Origin: Gnomoniopsis sp. IMI 355080
Taxonomy: Eukaryota > Ascomycota > Sordariomycetes > Diaporthales > Gnomoniaceae
Direction: 5' to 3'
NCBI GenBank assembly: GCA_027946555.1
Contig: JAPEVC010000040.1
Location: 122,108-186,107 of the forward strand
Length of the DNA stretch: 64,000 nucleotides
Made by a program: the position numbers and the translations under genes. Under the pieces are notes generated by a model. The model was not told where the DNA came from. It was given only the letters and a program-made list of their open reading frames with translations, and searched no databases. This document shows, in pieces, positions 43,684 through 55,890 of the stretch. Within the stretch, counting starts at the first letter, position 1; every line of letters starts with the position of its first letter.

Positions 43684-44470
43684 CGCGATGGGAGTGCCTG
43701 GTGTAGCGCCGGGTAAGGCGATGGTTCGAGTAACTGAAGATACGCCACTTCGATAGAGCTCATCAGACACTACTTCGGGACCCCGTGGCTGGATATGCAG
43801 TGCTGGCAGAGCAGACAGAGCAGGTCGTGGTGAAGAAGGTGCGGTGAGAACAGGGATGGAGTTCGAGTCAGATGCTAGGAACCGCGGCTCGGCGCGCTGT
43901 GCTGCATGTAGGGCAAGGCACGTAACATAGGATGTCGGGAAGCAGCATTCGAGATGGGAAAAGAGAGTCGCAGTTGCACCTAATAAGACGTGTGTTGTAA
44001 GATGAAGAAGAGGGCAAACTAAGCGACTCCACAATGTGAGGCCGTTTCGACGCAAGGTTGGAAACGCGGTAATGAGGTCACGGTGGTTAGGACGTGGTAC
44101 TGTAGTCATGGGTAGCGCAGGTGGCAGACCGTAGTGGCAGCTGCTGACCTTTATGCGTCAGTGGATGAGTTTGGGTCGCACTTGCAGCTTACAGGGATAC
44201 CTGGGTACCTAGATAGGTAAGCCCTTGTTTTACGGTACCAGCCGATGGTGGGGACCTGCCACTAAACTTGATCCCTGTCATTTGCAAGGGTTGACAGCCT
44301 TACCTCCTGCGCCACGCCTTCCCAGTCAACGCCTATCGTGATACACCTGCGCACAACTCGAGAGCTGCATATAATTTGGTGCAGCCTTCGAGCTTGGTTT
44401 AAGCACGGCCTGAGAAATTTACAATGTGGACGAATAATCCAGACAGACTCTGACCTGAATTGAGATCGAC
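43684..44470. other. divergent promoter region
   Basis: Upstream of the PQ-loop gene and the WD40 gene. The frame of the PQ-loop gene stays open to 44109 and could be an N-terminal extension, but looks like random Pro/Ser-rich translation. GGTACCTAGATAGG lies at 44204-44217. Confidence 0.45.
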
Positions 44471-46409
44471 ATGGCAAGCAAAAGGCCAGAGCTGAGCCTT
44501 TTGGCCGTCAGTAGATATGGAGGCGAGAACACAAGGCCATGGACTCCGGAGTCTTCACTCTCATCTCCAGACAGTAGACCGAGCACTGCAAACTCGAGCA
44601 CCTCGACATCATGCGTTTCCAGCTCTTCAGATTCCGATTCGAGCGATGGCACCTCAGGCTCATCTGAGTCTTCCGACAAGGATCGGACCAAAGCATCCTT
44701 CTATAAAAGCGCCCACTGGTGAGCCACTTCTAACCCAAAGATCACTTGAGGCAGACGCTAACAACACCAAAAGGACCCATGATGGAACAACAGTCATCAC
44801 TTCTTCCTACGACAATAAAATCTGCAGCTTTCTTATCCCAGAGGACCTGCTCGACCCCAGGGATCAGCCTTTAAAGCTCCGGCCTCATCGAACCCTCCAG
44901 CTTGCAACGCCGACAAGCGTCGTCGCAACAGCCCCTTACTACGATATCCGTATTCCCAACACTGACCACCTACTGGTTGCCAGCCATGATCACCCTATAC
45001 AGCTTTACCAGCTCTTCCCACCGGACAGGACCTATCAAGAGGGCGAAAATACTCCCTCCCAGAGTGGAACACTACGCGAACCTCCTATAGCATCCTACCA
45101 CTTCGCCTCACCCACCACCGAAGAATACTATCCGATCCACTCCCTTGTGTGGCCGAAGCCCGGAACGAATTTCTACGTTGGCACCAGAGACCTCATTGCG
45201 CAATTCGATATCACACGCAACGGCGATGGGCCCTCTGCTTTGATGCCTACCATTCCCTCCAGACGCCATATTAGAAAGGGCAATGGCATCGGCATGCGCG
45301 GCACCGTGTCTGCACTGAGCGCGCAACCTACAGCTGGACAAGAGGCTACCGGGCTGATCGCAGCAGGGACGTGGACGCGATGGGTTGGTCTTTACGACAT
45401 CGCCCGTTCAGGCGGTTGCACCGCAATATGGAACATTAAGGAGGCTGCGGAAAGCGTAGTGTATCGCGATCCTCCCGAAGATCTGGAAGTATCTCCTGAT
45501 TCAACTAAGCGAAAGTCAACCAAGGGCTCCACGCTGCCAATACAGGGCATTGGTGGCGCCGGGATCAATCAGACTGCGTGGTCGCCATGTGGCCGATATC
45601 TCGTTATTAATGAGCGCCAATCGACTGGTATGCTTGTATACGATGTGCGTGGAGCAAACAAGTTGCTCGGTTTCCTTGCAGGGCGGGACGCACGTACTCA
45701 CCAGCGGATGAGCTGCGATATTTTCCAAGGGTTGGAGAACGTGGGAGGTTTCGAGGTTTGGGCCGGTGCCATGGACGGTACCGTGAAGGTCTGGGAGGGA
45801 GTCGGCAACACCGAAGGCTGTCAGTGGCCGTCTTGGGACTTCTCAGCCACAGACGGCGCAGCTGGAGCGCAGGGAACCGTGTCGCCAGCCTTGGGCAGCG
45901 TAGGCTTGCACTACAGTGGCTCAGTTGTGGCAACCTGTGCAGGTGGTTGGATGTCTGATGAGGAAGACGCTCCAGGTTGTCAGGCAAGGAATCGAGTCGG
46001 TGTGACCGAAGATGGAAGCAAATCTGCTTCCCCTGCTCCACTCACGGGCCAGCCCAAGCTGCGGCCAGGCAAAGAAAACATTGAGGAGTCTTCTTTGAAG
46101 CTGTGGTCGATCGGTGCAAGCAGCTCATCGTATGAAGACCCGGTGATCCGTGAGACTGAGCTGGCTGAAATGCCTACAGGAGAGACAGACGAGCTCGAGA
46201 AGCATAGACAAAGGGTTCTTTCGACACTGGGAAGTATAGAGAATGGGTCAAAGTCCATGAGTTCCTCGGTCTTGGAGACTCAATTCAGCAACAATATTCA
46301 AGGCAACCAGGCGGCAGGGAATGCAGAAATCTATGAGAAGGAACAAGTTGAAAGCGTATTTCAGAGCGTGACACAAGCGGAGGAGTCTGAGGCGATGGAT
46401 GTCTCTTAA
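44471..46409 (+). CDS. WD40 protein of the SWT21/WRAP53 (TCAB1) type
   Basis: Two exons, 44471-44718 and 44774-46409 (donor GTGAGC, acceptor AAAAG), 627 residues. A Ser/Asp-rich disordered N-terminus of about 75 residues leads into FYKSAHWTHDGTTVITSSYDN, the first WD strand set of the Swt21/WRAP53 group. Later blades carry GTNFYVGTRDLIAQFDITRN, NQTAWSPCGRYLVINERQS and EVWAGAMDGTVKVWEG. In animals WRAP53/TCAB1 guides CAB-box RNAs including telomerase RNA; in yeast Swt21 is linked to mRNA splicing. The C-terminal 150 residues are acidic and poorly ordered. The family call is by recognition; the exact fungal role is unsettled. Confidence 0.82.
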
Positions 46410-47412
46410 TAGATTACACGCGATGACGACAGCTTTATCGCAGCCATCAAATTTCCAGTGACCGTTCAATATGAGAAAGAGGCGAAGAGAAAAAACAGCC
46501 CGTCCTCCTCCTACGCCCGGACTCTACAGCCAACCAAGGGCCGTAATTGGCCACAATTGCAGCGCGTCACTTACACGACGACCATGGCCCAGGCCAGCGG
46601 AATTTGATCGGTTAGTAGAGAGATTTTTCTTCTTTTTCACCAAGCCATGGCATTCGAGGCCAATCAATGATCACATACTTTCATTTACTCTTGTTTTTCT
46701 TCGTCAAATGGGTCAGAAACATATCCGGGAGAATGTACCGCCTATCTGGAGCGACAGGAGCCATCTTTTGTTCAAGAAGGCGTGCCATGTTACATAAAAT
46801 TTGTGTATCTGTCCCAGCATCTGGACCAACTTCTCATTACACACAGTCAGCTCAAAAGTATACCCGTTGAACCTTTCCAAGGTCTGCCTATAATGAAACT
46901 GCTTAGCTAGACGTCTGAGAGCGAGAGTTTGCCTTCGTATTAGTCAATTATGAGTCGAAGGTCATCAGGGTATCTGAAGAAGAGAAGGAAGGCGTCACGC
47001 AGACTGACCGCCATCTGCCGATTTTGAGAGCATGCTGATCACCATTGGGATTCAAACAAAGGTTTATACCAATCACAAACACCTTGAGCAGTATTGAACG
47101 CTCTTCTTTCTCGCCTCCGCATCGGATAGGAAAAGCCCCTCCATGTCTATCTGATCCGCGCTGTCGATGAATACGAGCTACGTTCTGGCAACAATCTGGC
47201 AACAATTGGAGCAGGATGCTACTAGAAGAGGCCGCGTTGGAAAAGCTAGATTGCATCATGTATTGGGAGCTTTTGTAGGCTACCCTGGCCCCGAAGCCTG
47301 AATAAGCCATGAGAGGTACACGATTCTGTAGCAAATAGCTCCTTTGTGCGAAGCTCGTTCGTATCGTATCAGTATCTGCCTCCTCCTACAATGCCAGCCA
47401 TATCATACCCCG
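46410..47412. other. intergenic region between convergent genes
   Basis: About 1 kb holding two 3' ends. Frames up to 128 codons show no family resemblance. Nothing else is seen. Confidence 0.45.
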
Positions 47413-50400
47413 TTAGCCACGATTCCACAACTCATCCACATTCCTGCTGACCCGTTCCATGGTAGTTGAACCTACCAATTGACCAAACCGGCGCATTCTC
47501 TCCTGTCTTGTCATCGTCATGAATGCACCCAAGCCGTACTGAGCCGAGCTTTCTGCAATGGTCTTGCCACTGGGTAGCTTGAACTGGCTCGCTACTACCT
47601 GAGCCGCAAAGACGTTGAAGCCGGCTCTTCTTAAGAATACCTCCCACAGAGTCTCGGGTTCTAGTAATTCCGCTACGAGCTGGGGGTCCGCTAGACCATA
47701 TCGACAGATGTAAGCCGCCACCCAGTTGGCCAGCGTCTTGTCTCCGCCGCCGACATAGTGTACCTGGACATTGCACTCGAGACCACTTGCGAATCCCTGC
47801 AGTTCCAGAAGCGCAGACGAGTCAGACGAAGACATTACATCAACAACATCTTCTTTACCTCCGTCCCCGCCTACCAGAACAACGAGTCGTTCGTAGCGCA
47901 GCGAAGCTTTTTCGACACGGATTTGAACCATACCCTTATTAGTCCCTTCTCGTGGTATCTGACGCACTCTGATCATGGACGTGAGAATGAGCCCAGTACT
48001 CGGAGAGGCCGTAATGTCTGCATCATCGGCGAGAGGAGGGACAACTCCTGTGCGGACGACTGAACCTGGCTTCCAATTGAACGTGTTGTGGGCGTCGTAA
48101 TCACGTTCGAGCAGCGTAAGATCTGGTAAGAGGCCTTCCAGCGCTCGAATCATGCGACGGGGGATTGCTATAGATATGAAGATCGTCAAACTAGTGGCCG
48201 GCGGCTTGATGGCTGGACAGGGTGCCATAGCACCAGCCTTCGGTGGTTCTGAACGTTGCGTATGGTCTTGTTTCGGAAGTGGAAGCGTCACTGCTGAAAG
48301 TGGCGGTGCATTAGATTGCGTGGAAGCGAAGTATTTGCTCTGTGTCAAAACCCTCTTCTTCGGTGCATGTACCTCCATAAAGTTGGCCAGCAAGTTGCCA
48401 GAGGCACCTGGAGAGTCTCCCGCAAGTAAAGAAGGGCCAGAGGCTTCGCTCGCTTGATGCAATGATCTCTGTTCGATAGAATGCCTCCGAGGTCTTTTTG
48501 GAGTGCCTCCCGAACTTGTGTCCATGGATCTCTTTTTCACAGAGTTTGCCAAATCGACTGCAGGCCTTTTGCTTCTCAGCTGGCTCTCAATGTCTTCGTC
48601 ATGATCGTCTTCCTCAAAGACAGCCACTTTTCCTCTTTGGCAGATGTAGTCCAGGCTTTTCTGCACATCGTGTTCTAGAGGCACTTCGAGGTACATCTCG
48701 AGGAGAGACTCGCCTTCATGCATATCCTCGTTCTCGTTCACTTTAATGGCCCCAAAGGCAACCGGGTTCCAGACCATTCTGCTTTGAGCCACTCTGTCAA
48801 GGGGCCAGCTGGGAGGCTCGAACAATTGCTCTTTACCGGCTTGAATCCACTGCAAAATGCTTGTTTCACTGTGACACTTGCCGCACAATCTCTTCCATGC
48901 TGGTTCTGGGATCAGGAAGTCCATGACTGGAATTGGAACCCGACCGATTGCATCGATGGCCTGTAACTGTTCCTGTTCGATGGAGTTCATGGCACTTTGT
49001 ACCGCCTCGTCCAACTGCTCTCGCAGTTGCTCTTTCATATTGTCATCCGGAAATTCATGAAGGACCGCGCTCTCGAACTCCGGATCCAAGTCCATTTTTT
49101 CCTCGACAAATTGACCAAACTCATCTTGTCCTGATGGTTTGGGTCTCGGAGGCATGCGATCCAGCATAAGGGGGACCTCGACTTTGAAATCTTCGAGAGT
49201 CTGACTGGGTCGCTCCAGAAAGGTGTCTTCACCGGCAACATCCCACTCAATCTTCAAGAATTCACGAATGGGTGACGTGTCAGCGCTCCACACATCCTGA
49301 TGATCTCCAAGCATAATATCTTCGATAGCGCGAAAATTGTCGCTGAGCAGCGAGCTTGAGTCATCCGAGGTGCTTGGGAGCTGCAAAGAATCGATCGCAG
49401 GCGGGGAATGCCTCGGAACGAGTTTGGGACTGACTGGTGGGGTGACTTTTTCAATTTTCGGGACCTATAGGAGTGTTTGTCAGAAGGGGATGGCACACGA
49501 GTGGGAGTCGGCTTGCCCTTGCCTTGTCATACTTGACTTCGCCAATCATATACTGCATCTGGTCATCATGAGTATAGTCGTCCTTGAGCTGGCTGACGAG
49601 ATATATGAGTAAGTCCTTCGTCGCGCCGACCTTCTCTTCCTCCGTTCTATTCATCATCATCTCGCTCTCTGCGCGAGCTTTGTAAGAAAGCTCCATGCCT
49701 TCTCCATCTTCCAGATTCTGAGGGTAAAGGGGCAGTCTGTGCTCCTTGATGGATTTCATAAGAGAATCACAGCGGGCGAGACCTCGCTCTTGAAACGCTT
49801 TCAAGTCCCGCTCGTTGTCCGTTCGGAGTGTGGGAAGCTCGAGTTTCTTGGGTCCAAATCTGTAGGGATTGCACAGCTCATCCGTCAGTGATTGAACCAC
49901 CTCCTCGTTCTGGACAGAACGTGCCTCAGCGATAAGATGCAATGCACGCGGTGTAATTGTCAAGGTTTTCGACTTGTCTAGCACAACTGGTTTCGGGATC
50001 TCTGCGTCGGGGAGGTGGCCGTGATCAGTAAGTCCATCATCGTTGGTCATTGGAAGCGTGCTCTGCACAAGCGGACCTAACAGATGGGTGATGGAGAAAG
50101 ACGACCGCAGATAGTCTACCGTCAAATCATTTTCGTAGGCATATTGTATTGCCTCATTGAGGGCTTGTGCCTCTGGTGAGTCCTCGTCTGATTCCTCGCC
50201 AGGTGCCCGTTCATGAGATGGATCGTTTGATGGCTGCATTTCGGGCTCGTTCGCGACCTCGTACATCAATTCCTGGTGACTGATATCACCTCCATCATCT
50301 CGAGCGAGTTGTTTGGACACCGAATCTTGTGAACCCATCAACGGCTGCTCAGGCAGCTGGAGAAACCAGAAGTCCTGTTCTTTGTGTGTTGCCTCTTCGG

Positions 50401-50914
50401 AGGCAGCGTCGTCCATCCAATCGATGAACTGTTCATCATGTTTGGTCTGAACACCGGCGCGTCGCTCTGCATATTGGAGAATATTGCAGGGCACGAAGTC
50501 GCCCACATCGCCTGGGGATTCCATATAACTCTCGCGACAGGGATCCTGATGACTATTTTCCTCTCCGTCGTGTATTTCTTCGTCGGAGGCTGTGTTGTTT
50601 GAATGCTTGAGAATCATGCCGTGTCGTCCATGAGATGGATCCTGGTGACCAAGACTCCTCCTCGAAGCATGTTGGTTGGCCTCATCGAGGATTGCATCGT
50701 TGGAATCGTCAAAAGGGTACACTAGGTCCCCGTCTGGTGATACTTCGATGTTGAATTTACCCTCTGATTGAAGCAAAGTTTCGTCGGACCTATCCTCTGT
50801 GGATGACTCCATGTGTTTTTGGCCTACAACAGGGGCGGACTCAAGGCCGGGACCTCCATCTGCGTATCGAATGACCTCTTCTGGGTCGAAGTCAAAATCG
50901 TCTAGTTGGTCCAT
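47413..50914 (-). CDS. large nuclear protein with possible XPF/Zip2-like C-terminus
   Basis: Two exons, 50914-49538 and 49464-47413; 1142 residues. The 73-nt intron uses donor GTCAAG, branch CTGAC and acceptor CTATAG, which joins QYMIGE to VPKIEKVTPP in frame. The first 400 residues are acidic and poorly ordered. A basic NLS-like patch (TPKRPRRHS) lies mid-protein. The last 300 residues contain a nuclease-fold-like stretch (IFISIAIPRRMIRALEGLLPDL ... LVVLVGG ... CNVQVHYVGGGDKTLANWVAAYICRYG), then helices with PETLWEVFLRRAGFNVFAAQVV, like an XPF/MUS81-type fold with helix-hairpin-helix. Zip2/SHOC1 meiotic proteins have this form without catalytic residues. This is a candidate call, not proven. 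Confidence 0.6.
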
Positions 50915-51518
50915 ATCGCTCTGAACACACCAATTTCGGAGGCCAGTCTTGCCTTGAACCCTCCGTCCGCGGACTTTTGCCTGGCTGAGAATGCTTTCGA
51001 CTTATTTTGTGGTGTTATTGAACCTGCGATTCTTGTAGAGATACCGATTGAGACAGAGTACAGAAGATCAGGAAGTGACAGAAAAAAGGAAATGGCCAGC
51101 AGATGATATGGTTGGTTTATTTCTCGAGAAGAAAAGACGCGTAGGACAGGTCTGTGGAGCTTTTGAAAGACCGATACATGAATGGAAAGCACCTAGATGT
51201 TGGGCCTCCCTCTTTCCCTCCCGGGCGGCGTGTCTGCCTGGCCCTCGTCGATCTGGCCTCGCACCCCAAACCGAAAAACTGGATGTAGCATCTCAGATAG
51301 TGTCAAAAAGACAGAAACAAGGAGGAAAGGGAAGAAAACCTAGAATTGTACCAAGTGTTCGCAGAGGATCGGTACGGTGCAGAACAGGCCTCCCATTGCA
51401 AATCGTAATCTTTTCTGTAAAATGCCCTTCCTACTCAACTAGTTGTCTAGATCATCTCGCAGCCGATTTGCTCATAGAAAACCTGCTATCCCCGAGGAGG
51501 CTGTGTCCATCCACTGTT
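50915..51518. other. intergenic region
   Basis: Promoter of the large nuclear protein gene and 3' end of the acetyltransferase gene. The long plus-strand frame across 51048-52172 is a shadow of the acetyltransferase gene. Confidence 0.5.
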
Positions 51519-52730
51519 CTAACACCACCCGAATTTTTCGTTCGCAACCCAGTCCACAGTCTCAGTCGACTCATCCTCTCCATACCACATAAGCGAAGCA
51601 ATGCTTTCCTTCTCCCGGTCAATCAACTCATACCCCAGTCCACTCTTTGCTGCCGCACCCTTCAGCAAAGGCGAAGGGTTCCACATCTGGATATCAAAAG
51701 ACAACCACTGCCTTGCCTCTTGCTGCGCCAACTGGATGATCTCCCTGAACCCTTCCGCGACATACTCCTCCGTGGCGTTGTCCTCGTCCTCGACTACAAC
51801 CCTGAGAACGTGAAATGTGTTTCCTTCCTTCTTCTCCAGCCCACCATAGTAGCCTCGCGTCCACACAGCCCAAATCCTCTTTCCAGGCTCTCCAAACAGT
51901 GCACCCCTGATTGTTGGTGTCTTGCCGAAAATGTGCTTGGTCATGAAGTCCTCTCGCATCATGTGCCAGAGGAATTGGTCCAAATCGGGCATCAGCGCCG
52001 CGCACGCCTTCTTGCCATTTGTCGGAAGGAGCTTAGCCCGATGCTTCATCGTCGTCCGGAGGCTCTGCTCATCCAGGTTACAAAGGACTGCCAGGTCGTG
52101 ATATCCAAGCACTTTCAGCTTGGCCGCTGGGGTGTGGGCTGGTGCATCAGTTCCGGCGGGCTTGAAGCATAAGTGCGAGCTTTCAAAAGCTGCCCAGCCA
52201 TTTTTGGCGTAGAAGGTCTTGCCAATGTCCGAGTAGAGGACTGAGAACAGTGAACGAGTGATGACTGTGTCCTCCTCGTCGTCTTTTGGCTCCTTGCGTC
52301 CCTCTGACCACTCTTTCAGCTTGGGCCCCAGGTCGGCCATCATCCTGGAGGCGTAGCCCTTGCCTCGGTACGTGGGGTTAGTGAACACAGAGGCAATTCC
52401 ATGGGCTATGCCCTCCTGCAGTACGACTTGGCCGTCGGGACCCAATCGGCTGGCAAGAGCACGCTTGCGAAGCGATTCACAGCTTGCGTAGATGGGTCTA
52501 TTATCTGGCGTTCCATTTCGGTCTGTGAGAATCCAGTGTGTGACACCGCCATTCTTTGCAAGAGGCACTGTCATGAGGAACTCCTCCCGGTTCAAATAGT
52601 TCTCGAGCGTCAAGGCAGGGCCCCACATGGGGTGGTGAAGAGCCCACACATGTTGAAGCTCTGCCTTTGTTGACTCGGCCAGAATCAGGTCTGGCGACTC
52701 TGCTGGTGGAAAATGCAGCGTGGAACCCAT
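51519..52730 (-). CDS. LYC1-like lysine acetyltransferase (GNAT)
   Basis: Single exon, 403 residues from the ATG giving MGSTLHFPPAESPDLILAES. The GNAT acetyl-CoA loop is seen in IASVFTNPTYRGKGYASRMM, followed by SVLYSDIGKTFYAKNGW, as in fungal LYC1 proteins. A C-terminal half of about 200 residues is also typical of LYC1 (GEPGKRIWAVWTRGYYGG, WNPSPLL). Yarrowia LYC1 acetylates L-lysine on the N6 amino group, the first step of its breakdown. The family assignment is by recognition; the substrate is inferred from it. Confidence 0.82.
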   Translation of the reverse strand: MGSTLHFPPAESPDLILAESTKAELQHVWALHHPMWGPALTLENYLNREEFLMTVPLAKNGGVTHWILTDRNGTPDNRPIYASCESLRKRALASRLGPDGQVVLQEGIAHGIASVFTNPTYRGKGYASRMMADLGPKLKEWSEGRKEPKDDEEDTVITRSLFSVLYSDIGKTFYAKNGWAAFESSHLCFKPAGTDAPAHTPAAKLKVLGYHDLAVLCNLDEQSLRTTMKHRAKLLPTNGKKACAALMPDLDQFLWHMMREDFMTKHIFGKTPTIRGALFGEPGKRIWAVWTRGYYGGLEKKEGNTFHVLRVVVEDEDNATEEYVAEGFREIIQLAQQEARQWLSFDIQMWNPSPLLKGAAAKSGLGYELIDREKESIASLMWYGEDESTETVDWVANEKFGWC

Positions 52731-53644
52731 ATCGCAACGAACATATGCAAGCACTGGGCTAGAAAGGTAGCAGGTAGAGAAGCTGGTAGACCGAATCTTG
52801 AGTCAGAAGTGTTCGGCCGAGGGATTACCGATTGTTGTCATATATATACTTGAACTTTGTTCCCTCGCCGAAGAGGTATCCACCACCGCCCTTTCGTAAG
52901 ACGGCTGGCGTCTGTTAATAAGGAAACTGATACCTGCTGGTTGAAAGCAGTTTAAGGGCCAGCGTACCCCTGCAGCTGCTTTGACTCTTTTATGATAGCG
53001 CCTCCCGCCCGTATCCGGGCATCTCTCCCGCCCGATCCCCGTCTCACCAAATGGCTTGGGGCGGCATGACTAGTCCATCCTGCCTTGAGCACAAGCCGGT
53101 CACGTTCCTATAGCACCTGGCCACGAAACAAGCAGACTCAATTGACACAGAGATCACGATGGTGTTCCAACAGAGTTTCTGAAACGTAAATTTACGTCAA
53201 AGTCTCGTCCCATTCGGCATCCTGGCTTGGCCTCCCGGACTGGAAGTGCATGAGCCGGGTCCGATACGGCGTGTTCACTGTGCCGATGCTTTCCGGCTCG
53301 CTTCTTCAACAACCTTTCCGGGCAGCCCCTGACATCGGGTCCTAAGTGGGCAGGTCAACAGGACGTGCAGGAACTCCCAAGGTTCATTAGATACCCAGGC
53401 ATGCAAAGCCGTCGGCTATCTCACTCTCCCTGCGTCAGATCGGTGAGGGCTAGGCCTAGCCGAGCCAGCATTGGTTGATGAAGCGGTGTATCTGGGCGCA
53501 ACGTAAACCCCTCCAATGCAAACGAACATCGATGATATGGGCAGATGGGTGATTGAGACTGACACGCTCTTTTCTATCAAGGTCTATGACAATTCCTCCT
53601 ATCGTGATATACACTACAGACCCCATGCCCATGGCAGGGCAAAC
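52731..53644. other. intergenic region
   Basis: About 900 bases: promoter of the acetyltransferase gene and 3' region of CCT1. TATATATACTT near 52841-52851 lies about 110 bases upstream of the acetyltransferase start and could be its TATA element. No gene is supported. Confidence 0.45.
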
Positions 53645-55483
53645 CTAGTGACCGTGTCCATCATCCTCCTCTCCGCGTTGCTCGGGGTCGAGCAGGATCG
53701 TACAATCGATTCTCATGATGGAGATGCAGGCCTCAACAGCACTCTTCAGCTGCCGCACCTTACTCATGGTCGGCTCGAGCACGCCCGCCTTGATCTCATC
53801 CACGACCTTGCCCTTCATCAGATCTAGGCCGTAGTTCTTGTACCCCTTCTTCTTTGCCACCGTCTTCTCGTCCTCACTGGCATCACCTTCGGCAATGCGC
53901 TGTGACAAGGCGTGCCTTGAACGCAGTTGCGCGACCAGCTCCGAGGCGTCCTTCGCCGCGTTGACGGCAAGGGTCTTTGGAATAACGAGGAGGGACTGAG
54001 CAAACTCGCCAATGGCCAGCTGCTCGCGCGAACCGACTGTGCCCGCAAACTCCTCCAGGTAGATGTGAAGTGCAGTCTCGACTGCGCCGCCACCGGGCAC
54101 AATGCTTCCGCTCTCCAAGGTGCGCTTGACAGCCATCAAAGAATCGTGGATCGACCGCTCCATCTCGTCAAGAGTAAATTCGTGGGGTCCGCGCAGGATC
54201 AGTGATGCACACGAGTGAGTCTTTGTACCCTTGACCAGGATACACTCGTCGTCAGAGATACGCTCCTGCACAACCTCCTCCGCGTGACCAAGGTACGATG
54301 CGTCGAAGCGCTCATCGCCGTTGAGGTCAGAGAGTGTGCTTAGCATCGTGGCGCCGGTTGCGTGTGCTATCCGTCGCAAATCCTCCTTCTTGCATCTCCG
54401 CACAGCCATGGCACCCTTTTCAATAAATAGCTTCAAACAGAGGTCGTCGATACCCTTGGTCGTAAGAATAACGTTGGCGCCCGCCTTCAAGATCATCTCC
54501 ACCCGCTCAATGACCATGCCAGCTTCCCTGGCACGAATCTGCTCCAGCTGCTGAGGGTCGTCTACTGTAATCTGCACACCCAGCTTCATGCGCTCCTTCT
54601 GCAGGTTCATATCCAATACAGCAATCTTGGCGTCTCGTACGTTCGTCGTCATAGCCTGCGAGGCCACGGTGCAGTTCAGCGCGTAACCCTTGACCAATAC
54701 CGACTCCGTGGCCGCCTTGCCGTGAGCCTTGAGAATGTTGACAGCCTTGACCGGGTACTTCGTCTCGTTCCTGTTATTTGTTGACTTGACTGCCTGAATA
54801 GCGTCCACCACCATGTTGGCAAAGAAGTCGGAATCGGCGCCGATGATCTTGGAGGACATGGAGGTCTTGGCGATGCTGATGAGAGAGTCACGTCCAAGCT
54901 GGTCAACCTTGACGGCAACATTCTCGTTCATGTATTTGACAGCCTCTCGCATGGCCAGACGGTAGCCCGTGATAATAGTGGTCGGATGGATCTTGTTCTT
55001 CATCAACTCGTTGGCCCTCCGCAGAAGCTCGGCAGCGATGAGTACGACTGATGTAGTGCCGTCGCCAACCTCCTTGTCCTGCTGTTGTGCCAGGTCTACC
55101 AGAATCTTGCCTGCTGGGTGGTCGACATCGAGTAAGCTGAGGATAGTGGCACCGTCGTTGGTCACCGTCACATCGCCTATGTCGTCAACCATCATCTTAT
55201 CGAGGCCGCTGGGACCGAATGAGCTCCTGACCACATTCGCAATAGCTTGTGTAGCGGTGACTATAATCTAGCGTTAGACATGCTCTGGAGGATCGTACCG
55301 CGGATCGCGTAACAAACTGACCATTCTGATCTCGAATATCCTGCGTGAAGCGTCAGTTAACGGGCTGTCCAGGTGCTAGAGCTGGGAAAGGAAGGAGACA
55401 AAAACGCGACGTACCTGTCCAGAGATTTTCTGGCCGCCGAGGAACAACGTGCCCTCGCGCGGCTGCTCAAACATAGAAGCCAT
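53645..55483 (-). CDS. TCP1: T-complex protein 1 subunit alpha (CCT1 chaperonin)
   Basis: Three exons on the minus strand: 55483-55415, 55340-55322 (a 19-nt microexon) and 55260-53645; 567 residues. The N-terminus MASMFEQPREGTLFLGGQKI and the alpha-subunit pattern RSSFGPSGLDKMMVDDIGDV, VTNDGATILSLL, the ATP-site GDGTTSVVLIAAELL, the late motif SGSIVPGGGAVE and the C-terminal GLDLMKGKVVDEI are all present. CCT/TRiC is the eight-subunit cytosolic group II chaperonin that folds actin and tubulin; TCP1 is its alpha subunit. Length equals that of other fungal CCT1 proteins. It is divergent from the prolyl-tRNA synthetase gene. Confidence 0.95.
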
Positions 55484-55890
55484 GCTGAGAGAGTGTGCGT
55501 GCCTTTGCAAACTAAAATCACGCGTTGGGAGTTTGGCGAAGTTGGCACAGTCTCTGGCAAACACGAGTTAACAGGTGTGTGGAGTGAGGATAGCTTGTCG
55601 GAGGAGCTATGCGGTGGTCGACCGCGCAGGCAACTTTTCATCTGCAGGGGTTGGCGCGCGGTAAGGAGAAGGCACGGTCCCCACATGCAGCTGCCCCGCG
55701 GCGGTGGCAGCAGATAGTCAACCCCACCATGCCAAAATTCCAGGAGCCGCCTATCAAATGAACTTCACTGCGTGAAAGCTTTCAACGTCTTGTGCCGTGT
55801 GACTCAATCTTTCCACGTCTTCTCTATTCGACCTCACAAATTGTCGCAGTACTAGACCTGAAAACGACTCTAGATCAAAACGATTTCAAA
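55484..55890. promoter_or_regulatory. bidirectional promoter: CCT1 / prolyl-tRNA synthetase
   Basis: A 407-bp divergent region upstream of two housekeeping genes. The plus-strand side is C/T-rich near 55800-55850, as expected of a leader. No specific site was recognised. Confidence 0.5.

Noticed and set aside
43684..44109. N-terminal extension of the PQ-loop protein by 142 residues
   Set aside because: The translation is low-complexity, and the family normally begins at MD..., as at 43683.
51048..52172. 374-codon plus-strand frame
   Set aside because: It is antisense to the LYC1-like gene, which has clear GNAT motifs.
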